Shown here: piece by piece, positions 7,802-17,193 of the stretch
Layout: each line of letters opens with the position of its first letter
Position numbering within the stretch: position 1 is the first letter of the stretch
Source of the DNA: Rhodohalobacter sulfatireducens
GTDB lineage: Bacteria > Bacteroidota > Rhodothermia > Balneolales > Balneolaceae
Direction: 5' to 3'
Length of the DNA stretch: 64,000 bases
NCBI RefSeq assembly: GCF_022012475.1
Contig: NZ_JAKLWS010000011.1
Coordinates: 1 to 64,000 of the forward strand
Notes under the pieces: model-generated
The model's input: the letters and a program-made list of their open reading frames with translations, nothing else
Told to the model about the DNA's origin: nothing
Databases searched by the model: none
Program-made: the position numbers and the translations under genes

Positions 7802-9163
7802 TTAACTGCCGATAATATTTTGACGAACAAAAGCATTCTGAAATTTACCGGTTGGATCATATTCTGCAAGAAGATTCCTGAAATCGTCTATATGATCAAA
7901 AACTGACTCCAGGCGGGAGGGGCTCATCGTAAACATTTTTCCCCAGTGCGGACGTACGTCGAAAGGGCGGAGTTTTTCTTCAATAACAGGTAATACCTTT
8001 TTCAGTTCTTCCCAGTTTTGTTGACATGTAAAATGGAATGCCACTGAGGGTCGTCCGGATGCTGTACTCATCCACAGATCATCCTCGGCAATGGTACGTA
8101 TCTCCGAAATCATAAGGAGAGGTTCAAGATCTGATTTCATGCTGCTGATCTGTTGATATGCTTCCACAGCGTGATCCTGTGGTACAAAATACTCGGCCTG
8201 GAGTTCTTTTCCGCTGCTTGGGGTAAACTCCAAACGAAAATGAGGAAGGCGGTTGTACCACGGACCCGTTATACCCATCTGGCGTGTACAATTCTCTGCA
8301 GATATTTCAATAATCGGATGAACGTGCCTGTCTGCAAGAGTGGCACCGAAAAAGTTCTGCCCGGGATCAGGGAGTGCAGCTGCGTCTCCCTCAATTTTTT
8401 GCTTGACCCAAACCTGGTTTACGGAATCGGACTGGTAATCTGTGAATAGGCTTACACTGTACCCTGCGGACATAATCTCCTCAAAGTTATTTTCCAACTC
8501 GGAAACGGGCAGCTGCAGGTATACAAATTGGCGCATCTGGTAGGCCGGTTCTACATTGAGTGTTAATTTTGTAACGACTCCCAGGCTGCCAAGCGCAACA
8601 ACTGCACCGTTGAATTTATCGCCATCCTCCTCCCGCGTAAGATGATGAAGTTCGCCATCTGCATCGATAAACTCGATTCCGCTTACAGCAGTGGCCAGGT
8701 TTCCATTTTCCACACCGGAACCGTGAGTTGCCGTGGCACAGGCACCCACTACCGAAATGTGTGGAAGCGACGCCAGGTTGTGAAGGGCGTATCCGCGTTC
8801 ATCGAGATATGGGCCGAGCTCACCATAGGTAACACCGGCACTAATGGTTACGGTTTCAGCCTCTTCATCCAGCTTCATAATATGATCCATCCGATCAAGG
8901 GAGATCTGATTTTCCGTACTGTCAGCCACGGTGTTAAAGCAGTGGCGTGTACCGAGTATTCTCAGTTTTTCAAGACGTGATACGAGCTCCTGCAATTCGT
9001 TGAGAGTCCGGGGCTGGTAATAATTGGACGCGCTGTACTCCAGGTTGCCGGCCCAGTTGGTTCGAATTTCCTGCAGGTTTTTTGGGATCATAGGTTTGAA
9101 GGGTGTCAAAAAACTGCCTGCCAGAAGTGCTGAGGATGTTTTGAGGAAGGTTCGTTTATCCAT
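7802..9163 (-). CDS. FAD-linked alditol/xylitol-oxidase-like protein
   Basis: This 453-residue protein matches the vanillyl-alcohol-oxidase fold alditol oxidases. An N-terminal leader (residues 1-20) is followed by NWAGNLEYSA and the FAD-binding PCMH domain. H74 in LGTRHCFN occupies the covalent-flavin histidine position of AldO (GxxHSFN). The C-terminal ALO domain ends with RPHWGKMFTM at about 404-413, a conserved motif of this family. Known members oxidise the terminal CH2OH of xylitol or sorbitol to an aldose, giving H2O2. The hydrophobic leader suggests export or membrane association, although it lacks a twin-arginine pair. It may share a transcript with the DinB-like gene downstream. Confidence 0.85.
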   Translation of the reverse strand: MDKRTFLKTSSALLAGSFLTPFKPMIPKNLQEIRTNWAGNLEYSASNYYQPRTLNELQELVSRLEKLRILGTRHCFNTVADSTENQISLDRMDHIMKLDEEAETVTISAGVTYGELGPYLDERGYALHNLASLPHISVVGACATATHGSGVENGNLATAVSGIEFIDADGELHHLTREEDGDKFNGAVVALGSLGVVTKLTLNVEPAYQMRQFVYLQLPVSELENNFEEIMSAGYSVSLFTDYQSDSVNQVWVKQKIEGDAAALPDPGQNFFGATLADRHVHPIIEISAENCTRQMGITGPWYNRLPHFRLEFTPSSGKELQAEYFVPQDHAVEAYQQISSMKSDLEPLLMISEIRTIAEDDLWMSTASGRPSVAFHFTCQQNWEELKKVLPVIEEKLRPFDVRPHWGKMFTMSPSRLESVFDHIDDFRNLLAEYDPTGKFQNAFVRQNIIGS

Positions 9164-9251
9164 GTCTGATGGTAGAATTAAAGAGAAATGACGTGAAAGA
9201 ATGCATCAATATGATAAATTCGGCAGGTTTCTCAAAGTTTGGTAGTCATTT

Positions 9252-9968
9252 CTACTCTTCTGTCAATTGATATTTTGAATAAAACAGGTTGGCTTTTACA
9301 AAGAAGTGGTTTCCCACTTTTCTCAAAATCTCTTCCAGTTTATCAAATGGATTTTCGGTTCTATACTTTTCCGCGATTATATCATATCGATCAGCATCAG
9401 AGAGCAACAGATGAGCCAACTGGGTACCGGTACATTCAATTGTGACCTGTTCCCGTTCGCTAATCATCTCTTTAAAACCATCCATTCCTGAAAAATTGAT
9501 TGTATGATCATATTCTATTTCAGTTTGTGGATGATCCAAATCAAGCATATTTATCGGTTCATCCAGCAAAAGTTCAAAATCATAAGGAATAATCAAGGCA
9601 TCTGTTTTACAAACTCTGCGAATCTCAACCGAAATATGATTTCGATCAGTATAGAAAAGTGATCCGGCAAAAGTGGCAATATCTATTGAATGATCGGGAA
9701 GCGGTATCTCCTCTGCTGATCCCTGTAAATAGTTGACCCCGGGATGTTGCAGAGATCTGGCAAGCATGGATTGACTCGGATCGATCCCTGTAACCGTTTT
9801 GCAGTAATTTGCCAATGCAAGCGTTGAGTATCCTGTTCCGCATCCAACGTCCAATCCCATTGCAAACATTGAATCCTCAGGTAGCACTTTTTCCAAAATT
9901 ATGGAATGCAGCGGGGGACGATATGCAGCATAGTGATGTGCTGTCGTTTGATTATAGTACGCATTCAT
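9252..9968 (-). CDS. Class I SAM-dependent methyltransferase
   Basis: This 238-residue cytosolic protein has a Rossmann methyltransferase core. Motif I is LDVGCGTGYSTLAL, the acidic loop TGIDPSQSML follows, and the SAM adenine region is GSAEEIPLPDHSIDIATF. This is the Methyltransf_11/25 pattern. The N-terminus (NQTTAHHYAAYRPPLHSII) resembles the cap region of small-molecule methyltransferases. The acceptor substrate is unknown. It is the last of three closely spaced minus-strand genes, with a 33-base gap to the membrane protein and then the PP2C phosphatase, so they probably form an operon. Confidence 0.85.
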   Translation of the reverse strand: MNAYYNQTTAHHYAAYRPPLHSIILEKVLPEDSMFAMGLDVGCGTGYSTLALANYCKTVTGIDPSQSMLARSLQHPGVNYLQGSAEEIPLPDHSIDIATFAGSLFYTDRNHISVEIRRVCKTDALIIPYDFELLLDEPINMLDLDHPQTEIEYDHTINFSGMDGFKEMISEREQVTIECTGTQLAHLLLSDADRYDIIAEKYRTENPFDKLEEILRKVGNHFFVKANLFYSKYQLTEE

Positions 9969-10001
9969 TAGAACCTGATCCTATCGCATTAATATCGATT
10001 G

Positions 10002-10379
10002 TCAATTTAACTTTTCCACCTTACGGATCATTAACAAAATTCCCCAGGCAATGAGAAATGACACAACTGCAAAGCCCAGGCTAACGAGGGGCATCGGGGG
10101 TCCCCACACTAAAGCTGAAAGAGCTGCGATACCGACAAAAGAGATTAGCCAGGCGAGCCGAATTGGACGAGCCGAATCTTGCCAGCGAAACAGGGTGAGA
10201 ATGATTAGTAAACTCAGTATACCACTACAGAATTGCATAACGGTTTCGATTTGCTGTCCAACGGTTTCTGAGTGATACCATTGACGAGTGCTGCCCTCAA
10301 TTGCCCACCATGCAAATATCGCAAGAAATAAAATTACGATACCTGAGAGAAGAAGTTTTATAACTTTGTTATTGCCCAT
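10002..10379 (-). CDS. Four-helix membrane protein, unknown
   Basis: A 125-residue protein with about four hydrophobic helices: residues 7-26, 47-65, 74-92 and 95-116, with the basic tail MIRKVEKLN. No named family is recognised. It lies 9 bases after the PP2C phosphatase gene and 33 bases before the methyltransferase gene on the same strand, so co-transcription is likely. A partner or target role for the phosphatase is possible but unsupported by any motif. Confidence 0.7.
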   Translation of the reverse strand: MGNNKVIKLLLSGIVILFLAIFAWWAIEGSTRQWYHSETVGQQIETVMQFCSGILSLLIILTLFRWQDSARPIRLAWLISFVGIAALSALVWGPPMPLVSLGFAVVSFLIAWGILLMIRKVEKLN

Positions 10380-10388
10380 TCAAACAGG

Positions 10389-11798
10389 TTAGCTTTTGTA
10401 TTTGAAACTCACAAATGTAATGTCATCGTCTTGTTTTGTTTCTCCCTGCCAATGATCTCCCTCAGAGAAAAGCTTCTCAACAATTTTATCAACTGACTTG
10501 TCGGCATTAACTCTTAAACACTCTTTTATTCTCTCTCTTCCAAATGTATTTCTATTATTATCAAAGAGTTCCTCCAACCCGTCCGTCATAAGTAACACGA
10601 TGTCGCCATCATACAATTCTGTTTCTGCTATTTGGTATGGGAAAGATGTTAACGAACCCAGCGGCATTCCTTTAATTGTAATCTCATCAATCTCACCGGT
10701 TTCTTTCCTATAGATTAACAGGGGAGGTATTCCGGCAGAAGAGATGCGAAGTTGATTTCCGTTGATTTTAACAATCATCAACGCCATAAACAGGTTTTTT
10801 AGATTCATCATCTTGATAATTCCGGAGCAGTGATTCAGAAACTCCCGTATTTCCATCCGGTTAATATGAGAGATAAACAGGCTTTTCATAATGGAGACCA
10901 TCATGCCAGCTTTCATACCGTGATTGGTAGCGTCTCCGATTGCAATAGAAATTTCACCTGATTCAGAGAGACTGTAGTCGTAGTAATCACCACCAACTTC
11001 GGTAGCGGGACGCATCTCAAAGCAAAAATTATAGTTCTTCAGGCCGGTAATACAGGTTGGCAAAAGAGATAATTGAACTTCACGGGCCTGTTGCAGCTCA
11101 AGGGCTTTTCGCTGATCTTCGGCTTCAAGAACTTTCCGTTCAACCTCCAATTTTCGGGCCTCACGTTCTTTTTGGAGAATGGTTCTGTTTGCCCTTGAAA
11201 AATCTCTCGCCAGGTAGATCGATGCACAAAGCATTAGCCCCATGAAACCAAACGGGTAACCATTTACAACTCCCGCAATGGGAGAGATCAGGTTAAGATC
11301 CATAAACACATCATAGGATGAAAAAATAAATAAGAGTATAAACCCTGTCGTTAAAATCCAGGCATCATTTTTTTGACGCTTAACGGCTGCAGCTAAAATC
11401 CGTGTACCTTCTGCAATTACAGCCAACAATGGAATCTGTACGAAAATAAAATATTGAAGAGGTTCAATTACGGCGAGAATACCGGTTACAACAAGTGCTG
11501 CAGCAAGCCCCCAAAAATATTTTGGAATGCTCAGATCAAACGCATAATACAGGAACAGCAATGCAAAGAGAGAATTATAGGGCATTACAAGGCGATGCAA
11601 TCGTAAATAAAACAGGTGATACTCTGCTTCTGCTAATGATGATTGGTAATCAAAGAATATGTTCAGTGCGTACAGAAACAGAAATATGGATAGGAACAGG
11701 TTACTCTTGAATTTCCGATTGTAGAGATAGAGAATGATGTGCAGGATCCCGAATGATGCCGCAAGAGTGGTAAAGAATATCTGTTGAACTAATTCCAT
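10389..11798 (-). CDS. Membrane-anchored PP2C-type (SpoIIE/RsbU) phosphatase
   Basis: This 469-residue protein has an N-terminal membrane region of six or seven helices (about 5-205), a charged coiled-coil linker (about 203-245, rich in E, K, R and Q) and a SpoIIE/RsbU PPM phosphatase domain to the C-terminus. The metal-binding motifs are EVGGDYYDY, GDATNHGMKA, LLMTDGLEE and KQDDDITFV, all with the expected aspartates. RsbU-type enzymes dephosphorylate anti-anti-sigma factors in partner-switching stress pathways, and the 7TM-like sensor would respond to an extracellular or membrane ligand. No STAS or kinase partner is encoded nearby. It is the first gene of a probable three-gene operon. Confidence 0.85.
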   Translation of the reverse strand: MELVQQIFFTTLAASFGILHIILYLYNRKFKSNLFLSIFLFLYALNIFFDYQSSLAEAEYHLFYLRLHRLVMPYNSLFALLFLYYAFDLSIPKYFWGLAAALVVTGILAVIEPLQYFIFVQIPLLAVIAEGTRILAAAVKRQKNDAWILTTGFILLFIFSSYDVFMDLNLISPIAGVVNGYPFGFMGLMLCASIYLARDFSRANRTILQKEREARKLEVERKVLEAEDQRKALELQQAREVQLSLLPTCITGLKNYNFCFEMRPATEVGGDYYDYSLSESGEISIAIGDATNHGMKAGMMVSIMKSLFISHINRMEIREFLNHCSGIIKMMNLKNLFMALMIVKINGNQLRISSAGIPPLLIYRKETGEIDEITIKGMPLGSLTSFPYQIAETELYDGDIVLLMTDGLEELFDNNRNTFGRERIKECLRVNADKSVDKIVEKLFSEGDHWQGETKQDDDITFVSFKYKS

Positions 11799-12207
11799 AT
11801 AATCGGTTCTCTATACTCTTATCAATATACAAATATCTAAAATTGTATTACGAGTATGAGGTTTTTGATAACCAGCCAGTTTTGAATCTGATTTTATATT
11901 TTTATGAATATTTAAGTACATAGTCTACGGCCATCAGGTAAAGCAAATTTTGCAGCTATCGGTCCACGTTTCGGCCGGACCCATATAGGCGATGAAACCA
12001 GTAAAATGATTACAAAGAAGAGTATCAATTGAATGGTGTGATCTTGTTTTAAACGACTTTCGATCATTTAATGATTGCTTTCAATGTCTCCAGTACTACG
12101 AAATACTCTCATTTTGGTTTTCGGGTGTGAATTATAAGCTTAGTATAGGAGTGAAGGTATTTGTAAGTTACAGTTTGAAAAGAAAGAGAGCTCAGCAGCT
12201 TTAAGAA
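11799..12207. other. Intergenic region between divergent genes
   Basis: This gap separates the start of the phosphatase gene (minus) from the AraC regulator (plus) and must contain both promoters. A plus-strand frame at about 11917-12030 would encode NFAAIGPRFGRTHIGDETSK before a stop. It has no start and is not recognisable, so it may be a gene fragment. No terminator or RNA motif is seen. Confidence 0.35.
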
Positions 12208-12213
12208 TTGTTT

Positions 12214-13350
12214 ATGGATACTGTTTTTACTATTGGGATATTTCTGAGTTTTTTCCTTCAGTTTCTGCTACTGTCCAAACCGGATAAATCTTTATCTGAT
12301 AAGATACTTGCCGTTTGGATGTTCATCATCGGCGTACATCTCTTTTCGTACTATATCTACTTGTTGGGCTATTGGGACCTTTATCCCTTCCTGTCAGGTG
12401 TTCATCACCCGTTGCCGCTATTACACGGCCCGATGCTTTACCTTTATGTTCATTTTTCGATTAAACAAAACCAGGATTTCAGATGGCAGGACTACCTCCA
12501 TTTCCTGCCGGCAGTGGGTTTCTATATCTATATGATTCCATTTTTCTTCTATTCAGCAGAGCGACAAGCAATGATAAATGCCGGCTTAACTGATGCTTAT
12601 TCGGGTTTTATTGTTTTCTCTTTAGCAGCATTTCTTATTTCCGGAAATGGTTACACGATTTTTTCTTACCGTCTTCTAAATAAGTATCAAGAGTTAACCG
12701 ATCAGAATTTTGCCTACCGTAAATCGATTGACCTGAACTGGCTGAAATATTTTATTTGGGGAATTGGTGTCGTTTTTACAATGGCTATATCTGTTTCCAT
12801 TGCGGTTGAGTGGATTGGATTCGATTTTGGATTTAATGCCGATCTGATCTTCTATTCAATGCTTATCCTTTTCATATTTTTCCTGGGTTTTTCTGGTATC
12901 AGGCACAAGAATATTTTTTCTGTTGATGCTTCTGAGAAAAGCCGGATTGTAGAACCAAAGAACACAGGTGAATACAAACGATCCGGGTTAAAAGAGGATG
13001 ATGCATTGGAATATCACCAAAAGCTCACAGAATTGATGAAAAGCCAAAAACCCTACCTGGAACCGAAACTTACCCTGGGAGAACTTGCTGATTCTCTTGA
13101 TATTTCTGCGAACCATCTTTCACAAATTATTAATCAATACGAAGAGAAAAATTTCTACGATTATATAAACGGCTACCGGGTGGAAGAGTTTAAGGAGAGA
13201 GCGCTCAAACCTGAAAACAGAAACTACAATATCCTTTCTATTGCCTACGATTCAGGGTTTAACTCCAAATCTTCCTTCAACCAGGTGTTCAAAAAAAATG
13301 TCGGGAAAACTCCCTCTCAGTATTTAGCTTCAGTAAAAGCTGAGTCATAA
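12214..13350 (+). CDS. Membrane-anchored AraC-family regulator
   Basis: About 378 residues from the ATG at 12214; a TTG six bases earlier is also possible. Residues 1-235 contain seven hydrophobic helices with LHGPMLYLYV in the third, as in the 7TM-HTH AraC regulators common in Bacteroidota. The C-terminal 110 residues are an AraC DNA-binding domain: LGELADSLDISANHLSQIIN is the first helix-turn-helix, and ILSIAYDSGFNSKSSFNQVF plus GKTPSQY is the second. The protein would sense a signal at the membrane and act on DNA directly. The downstream small membrane protein and TonB receptor (same strand) are plausible targets, but this is inference from proximity. Confidence 0.88.
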   Translation: MDTVFTIGIFLSFFLQFLLLSKPDKSLSDKILAVWMFIIGVHLFSYYIYLLGYWDLYPFLSGVHHPLPLLHGPMLYLYVHFSIKQNQDFRWQDYLHFLPAVGFYIYMIPFFFYSAERQAMINAGLTDAYSGFIVFSLAAFLISGNGYTIFSYRLLNKYQELTDQNFAYRKSIDLNWLKYFIWGIGVVFTMAISVSIAVEWIGFDFGFNADLIFYSMLILFIFFLGFSGIRHKNIFSVDASEKSRIVEPKNTGEYKRSGLKEDDALEYHQKLTELMKSQKPYLEPKLTLGELADSLDISANHLSQIINQYEEKNFYDYINGYRVEEFKERALKPENRNYNILSIAYDSGFNSKSSFNQVFKKNVGKTPSQYLASVKAES

Positions 13351-13612
13351 CTAATAGAGCTATTCAGAGAATAAACTTCAGGGAAATTTTTTAATAAACT
13401 GCCTTTCTGACTATTTAGCTCCCAAAACTGGAATTCACCCCGACTGTTTGATGAACCGAGGTAACATCAGAATCTGGTGGGCCTGAACGAGTCTGAACAG
13501 CGATTAGACGTTCAATCCTACACGACCGGACCTGAAATTCGTTCATGCATACATGTTTGGACGATTGATAAGTGCGACCTGCCCATCTTTGAGTAAATCA
13601 ATCATCACAATT

Positions 13613-13738
13613 ATGAAAAGATTCAAAAAACAGATCCGAAAAATTCTTCAAAACCTCGGTTTTGGAGTTTTGATCATAATAAGCATAGCAATCATGGCAC
13701 TGGTTATTTGGATCAATCTGAACAGATGGTTGAAATGA
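13613..13738 (+). CDS. Small single-helix membrane protein, unknown
   Basis: A 41-codon frame from the ATG at 13613 encodes a basic N-terminus (MKRFKKQIRKILQNLGF) and one strongly hydrophobic helix (VLIIISIAIMALVIWI) ending NLNRWLK. The same frame is open upstream to 13553, but the shorter start gives a better membrane protein. It lies 34 bases before the TonB receptor gene. A small bitopic protein accompanying a receptor is plausible. No family recognised. Confidence 0.45.
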   Translation: MKRFKKQIRKILQNLGFGVLIIISIAIMALVIWINLNRWLK

Positions 13739-13772
13739 TTTTTGATACTCAGAAAACTAAACCAACAGAATT

Positions 13773-16139
13773 ATGAAAAAAGCAATATCACTTATCATCG
13801 CAGTTATAACTTCACTGTTATTTATGATACCTGCGGAGATTTTTTCGCAAACGATAACGCAAACAATTAAAGGAAATGTATATGATATACAAACGAAAGA
13901 TCCACTTCCCGGCGCATCCATTATGGTACTTGAAACGGATCCATTGCAGGGAGCTGTGACGAATATGGATGGGAGTTTTTCAATCAATAACATCCGCCTG
14001 GGCCGGCAGTCGATCCGGGTAAGTTATATTGGTTATGAACCTGTAATTATCCCGGAAATAATGGTCACTTCCGCCAAAGAAGTTGTACTGAATATCGGCC
14101 TTGAACCCTCTTCCACTGAGATGGAAGGATTCGTAGTAACTCCCAAAATCCAAAAAGACCAGCCGCTAAATTCACACGCAAGCGTTAGTGCACGTTCATT
14201 TTCCGTAGAAGAGACCCGGCGGTATGCCGGTGGATTGGATGATCCTGCAAGACTGGTTTCTGCTTTTGCAGGAGTAAGTGTGGGTAACGTACAGGACAAT
14301 GCAATTATCGTTCGCGGGAATTCGCCCAAAGGTGTATCGTGGAGACTGGAGGGAGTAGAGATTCCCACACCCCATCACTTTGTTGGAGGTAATGTAACGG
14401 GCGGTGGGATGGTCACCCTGTTCAGCAGCCAGATGCTGGCAAACTCCGATTTTCATACAAGTGCTTTTCCCGCAGAGTACGGAAATGCCCTGGCAGGTGT
14501 ATTCGATATGAATCTTCGAAATGGAAATTTTGACAAGAGAGAGTACACATTCCAGGCCGGAACCATGGGGCTGGATTTTGCATCCGAAGGGCCGCTGGCT
14601 TCAGGTTCAAATGCATCCTATGTATTTAATTATCGCTATTCAACACTTGGATTATTAACGGATCTTGATGCGATCCCCACGGACCAGGAGTTTAGATACC
14701 AGGATCTCTCATATAAATTCAATGTTCCGACAAATAAAGCAGGGACATTCTCTTTTTGGGGAATTGGCGGATTGGATCACAGTACTGAACCATTGGAGAC
14801 AGATTCAACGTCTTGGGAAACAGACTGGGACAGGGTTACCTACGACTGGAACATTGCGATGGGAGCAGCAGGAATTAGCCACAGTATTACTCGCGGGAAG
14901 GACTTCTATATCCAAACAACTTTTGCAGTGACCGGGCTGAAAAATAGTATGGAAACAGAAAGACAGGATGATCGACTTGTGCCACGGCCGGATCTGACTG
15001 TATCTGATTATTCAGGAAAATTGAGCCTTGGTTCAAAAATCAATTATCGCTTTAGTCCTGCACACTCCAATCAAACCGGGATCACATACAAAAAACTTCT
15101 TTACAACCTGGATATCAACAGTACGATTGATAATCAACCCGAAACCTACCGGAACATTGTGGACGAACGCGACGGTAGCGATGCTGTTGAACTCTATACA
15201 CAGTCAAGCATCGATCTTTCTGATGAGGTAACGCTGAATGCCGGTATTAATGCCGGGTACTTCGCCTTGAACGATGAATATTCTGTAGATCCCCGTATCG
15301 GTATGAACTGGAATTTTAAAAATAATCACACAATTAGCCTGGGATATGGCAAACACAGCCAGATGGAGGATCTCAAGATCTATTTCATCAAAACGGAAAA
15401 AGATGGAAAAACTGAATACCCAAATAAGGATTTAGGATTGTCTAAAGCTCATCACTTCGTACTGGCGTATGACTGGCAAATCAATGATAATCTACGATTT
15501 AAAATTGAACCCTATATTCAGTTGCTCTATGATATACCCGGTATTGCCGACAGCTCTTTCTCAATGATTAATTACAAACAGGATTGGGCTTTCGATGATG
15601 CTCTGGAAAACAACAGTATCGGCAGAAATATGGGGATCGACGTGACTGTTGAACGTTTCCTGAACAACAATTACTACTTCCTGGTTACCGGTTCTATTTT
15701 GAATTCACGATATAAAGCAGACGATGGTATCTGGAGAAACACGCGATATAACAAGACATTCGTTGGCAATGTATTGGTTGGCAAGGAGTTCTTTTTCGGT
15801 GATAATGGAAGAGTGCTCGGCATCAACGGAAGAGTTAATTTTGTAGGAGGTGAACGGGTCAGCCCGGTACTGGATGCAGCATCCGAACGAGAGAAGAGAG
15901 TGATATTTGATGATGATCGAGCCTTCAGTGAACAGTTATCATCCACAATTTATGTTGATCTGAGTTTGACGTATCGAATCAACAAACCCGGCCATTCAAG
16001 TGTATGGGCACTGCAAATTAAAAACCTTTTGGGGGAAGCAATGCCGGAGGGATATAATTACAATTACAGAACTCAAAATGTGCAGTTAGACAAAAGTGTA
16101 GTGATGGTTCCCAGCTTGAGCTATACAATTGAGTTTTAA
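13773..16139 (+). CDS. TonB-dependent outer-membrane receptor with carboxypeptidase-like domain
   Basis: This 788-residue protein has a signal peptide (1-26, ending IFSQ), a CarboxypepD_reg-like beta-sandwich (about 30-115, with GNVYDIQTKDPLPGASIMV) and a TonB plug (about 130-240, containing NAIIVRGNSPKGVSWRLEG and AEYGNALAGVFDMNLRNG). A 22-strand beta-barrel follows to a C-terminus ending in phenylalanine (SLSYTIEF), the usual outer-membrane signal. It lacks a SusD partner, so it is not a classical SusCD pair. The ligand is unknown; related receptors take up siderophores, metals, peptides or glycans. The AraC regulator upstream may control it. A strong terminator follows at 16182-16242. Confidence 0.88.
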   Translation: MKKAISLIIAVITSLLFMIPAEIFSQTITQTIKGNVYDIQTKDPLPGASIMVLETDPLQGAVTNMDGSFSINNIRLGRQSIRVSYIGYEPVIIPEIMVTSAKEVVLNIGLEPSSTEMEGFVVTPKIQKDQPLNSHASVSARSFSVEETRRYAGGLDDPARLVSAFAGVSVGNVQDNAIIVRGNSPKGVSWRLEGVEIPTPHHFVGGNVTGGGMVTLFSSQMLANSDFHTSAFPAEYGNALAGVFDMNLRNGNFDKREYTFQAGTMGLDFASEGPLASGSNASYVFNYRYSTLGLLTDLDAIPTDQEFRYQDLSYKFNVPTNKAGTFSFWGIGGLDHSTEPLETDSTSWETDWDRVTYDWNIAMGAAGISHSITRGKDFYIQTTFAVTGLKNSMETERQDDRLVPRPDLTVSDYSGKLSLGSKINYRFSPAHSNQTGITYKKLLYNLDINSTIDNQPETYRNIVDERDGSDAVELYTQSSIDLSDEVTLNAGINAGYFALNDEYSVDPRIGMNWNFKNNHTISLGYGKHSQMEDLKIYFIKTEKDGKTEYPNKDLGLSKAHHFVLAYDWQINDNLRFKIEPYIQLLYDIPGIADSSFSMINYKQDWAFDDALENNSIGRNMGIDVTVERFLNNNYYFLVTGSILNSRYKADDGIWRNTRYNKTFVGNVLVGKEFFFGDNGRVLGINGRVNFVGGERVSPVLDAASEREKRVIFDDDRAFSEQLSSTIYVDLSLTYRINKPGHSSVWALQIKNLLGEAMPEGYNYNYRTQNVQLDKSVVMVPSLSYTIEF

Positions 16140-16181
16140 CAATCAATACTGCAAAAAATCTTTCAGGTAATAGATCTTATT

Positions 16182-16242
16182 GTGAGTTCAGGATCAGATT
16201 GATGAGACATAAAATCATGAAAATCCTGAACTCACATTTTTT
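16182..16242 (+). terminator. Terminator-like inverted repeat after TonB receptor
   Basis: GTGAGTTCAGGAT (16182-16194) and ATCCTGAACTCAC (16223-16235) form a perfect 13-bp stem with a 28-base loop, followed by ATTTTTTT. It sits between convergent genes and fits rho-independent termination of the receptor gene, though the loop is long. Confidence 0.75.
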
Positions 16243-16249
16243 TACTAAT

Positions 16250-16585
16250 CTATACCAGCCATTGAATCCAGGTAAAAATCAGCCCGGCAGCGAAGAGAGT
16301 TCCGAAGATCTGCTTGTTATAACGTGCAAGCCAAAGCGGTAGATAGATATCAAAATTATCTTCTCGATTATCTGTGTAACGAGCTGCAATATCGGTCAGG
16401 GGACACCGCCACTTGTTAAACAGGATGATAAAGACCTCTATGAATACAATGCCGATTAATAGTGCGGCAGTTGTAAATTTTTCCAGCCAAGCAAAGATTG
16501 GAATGGCAAGTATGCAACCGGCGAAAAATGCCCATGCGATCGTATGCAGAATTTTGATAAGACGAAGAGAAGAATTTGGGTGCAT
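16250..16585 (-). CDS. Membrane protein, DUF2784-like
   Basis: This 111-residue protein has three or four hydrophobic helices (about 8-30, 37-55 and 91-109). The polar segment after the second helix reads NKWRCPLTDIAARYT, with a W-x-CPLT-x-x-E/A pattern like that in the DUF2784 family of small membrane proteins. FDIYLPLWLARYNK precedes the last helix. The function of that family is not established. The gene is convergent with the TonB receptor and divides from it at the shared terminator. Confidence 0.6.
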   Translation of the reverse strand: MHPNSSLRLIKILHTIAWAFFAGCILAIPIFAWLEKFTTAALLIGIVFIEVFIILFNKWRCPLTDIAARYTDNREDNFDIYLPLWLARYNKQIFGTLFAAGLIFTWIQWLV

Positions 16586-16686
16586 TATATCTCTTTATGC
16601 TATATCAATTTCAACCCGCAATGAGTATCAGATCAGATCCGAGTTTTAGAACGCACGGTTCGTTTCAGTTGCAATGGGTGCAATAA

Positions 16687-17193
16687 TCATTGTGATCCAT
16701 AATAATCACGCAGAAACTCATATACGGCCCGTGCTTCATCTTCTGAAACATCCCTGTAAGGCATCTCTACATTATGTTGTGCGAGCAGATCCAAACCTAC
16801 CGGGTGATTTAATACGTTCTCTCCGGGATTCAGAATAAAATTCATGATAAATTCTGGGCTTCTTCGTTCTACGACATCACCAAGCGAGGGACCAACTTCA
16901 TTTTCACTAAGTGAATGGCAATCCTCACATTTCATTTCGTAGACATTACGGCCTCGCATCACCATCTCTTCATCTATTTCATCATCAATCTCAATACGTT
17001 CTGTTATTGGACCAATTCCATGCTCTTGTTCAAATGGGGTCAATCGATCCTGTAATTCTTGTAGATAAGGATCCATATCTTGTTCTTGATCCGCCATCGA
17101 TTCTTCTCCATTGCCGCCACACCCATGGAGTGAAAATGAAATTAAAATGATTGCTGACAGTAATAATGCAGGTAAGAGTGCAAACTTTTTCAT
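16687..17193 (-). CDS. Lipoprotein cytochrome c
   Basis: This 168-residue protein has a signal sequence with a lipobox-like end (SLHGC, C25), an acidic linker and a single class I cytochrome c domain. The haem attachment site is CEDCH at 89-93; the distal methionine is probably in VEMPYRDVSEDEA, and the domain ends with AVYEFLRDYYG. It should be anchored to a membrane facing the periplasm and shuttle electrons. No dedicated redox partner is adjacent, although a full ACIII/oxidase operon lies elsewhere in the window. It is transcribed away from the Crp-family regulator. Confidence 0.85.
   Translation of the reverse strand: MKKFALLPALLLSAIILISFSLHGCGGNGEESMADQEQDMDPYLQELQDRLTPFEQEHGIGPITERIEIDDEIDEEMVMRGRNVYEMKCEDCHSLSENEVGPSLGDVVERRSPEFIMNFILNPGENVLNHPVGLDLLAQHNVEMPYRDVSEDEARAVYEFLRDYYGSQ

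Noticed and set aside
11917-12030. Possible gene fragment encoding NFAAIGPRFGRTHIGDETSK
   Set aside because: It has no start, no recognised family, and is too short to call.
13373-13600. Apparent coding-like text between the AraC gene and the small membrane protein
   Set aside because: The open stretch (SEQRLDVQSYTTGPE) is short and unrecognised, with stops in the flanking frame.
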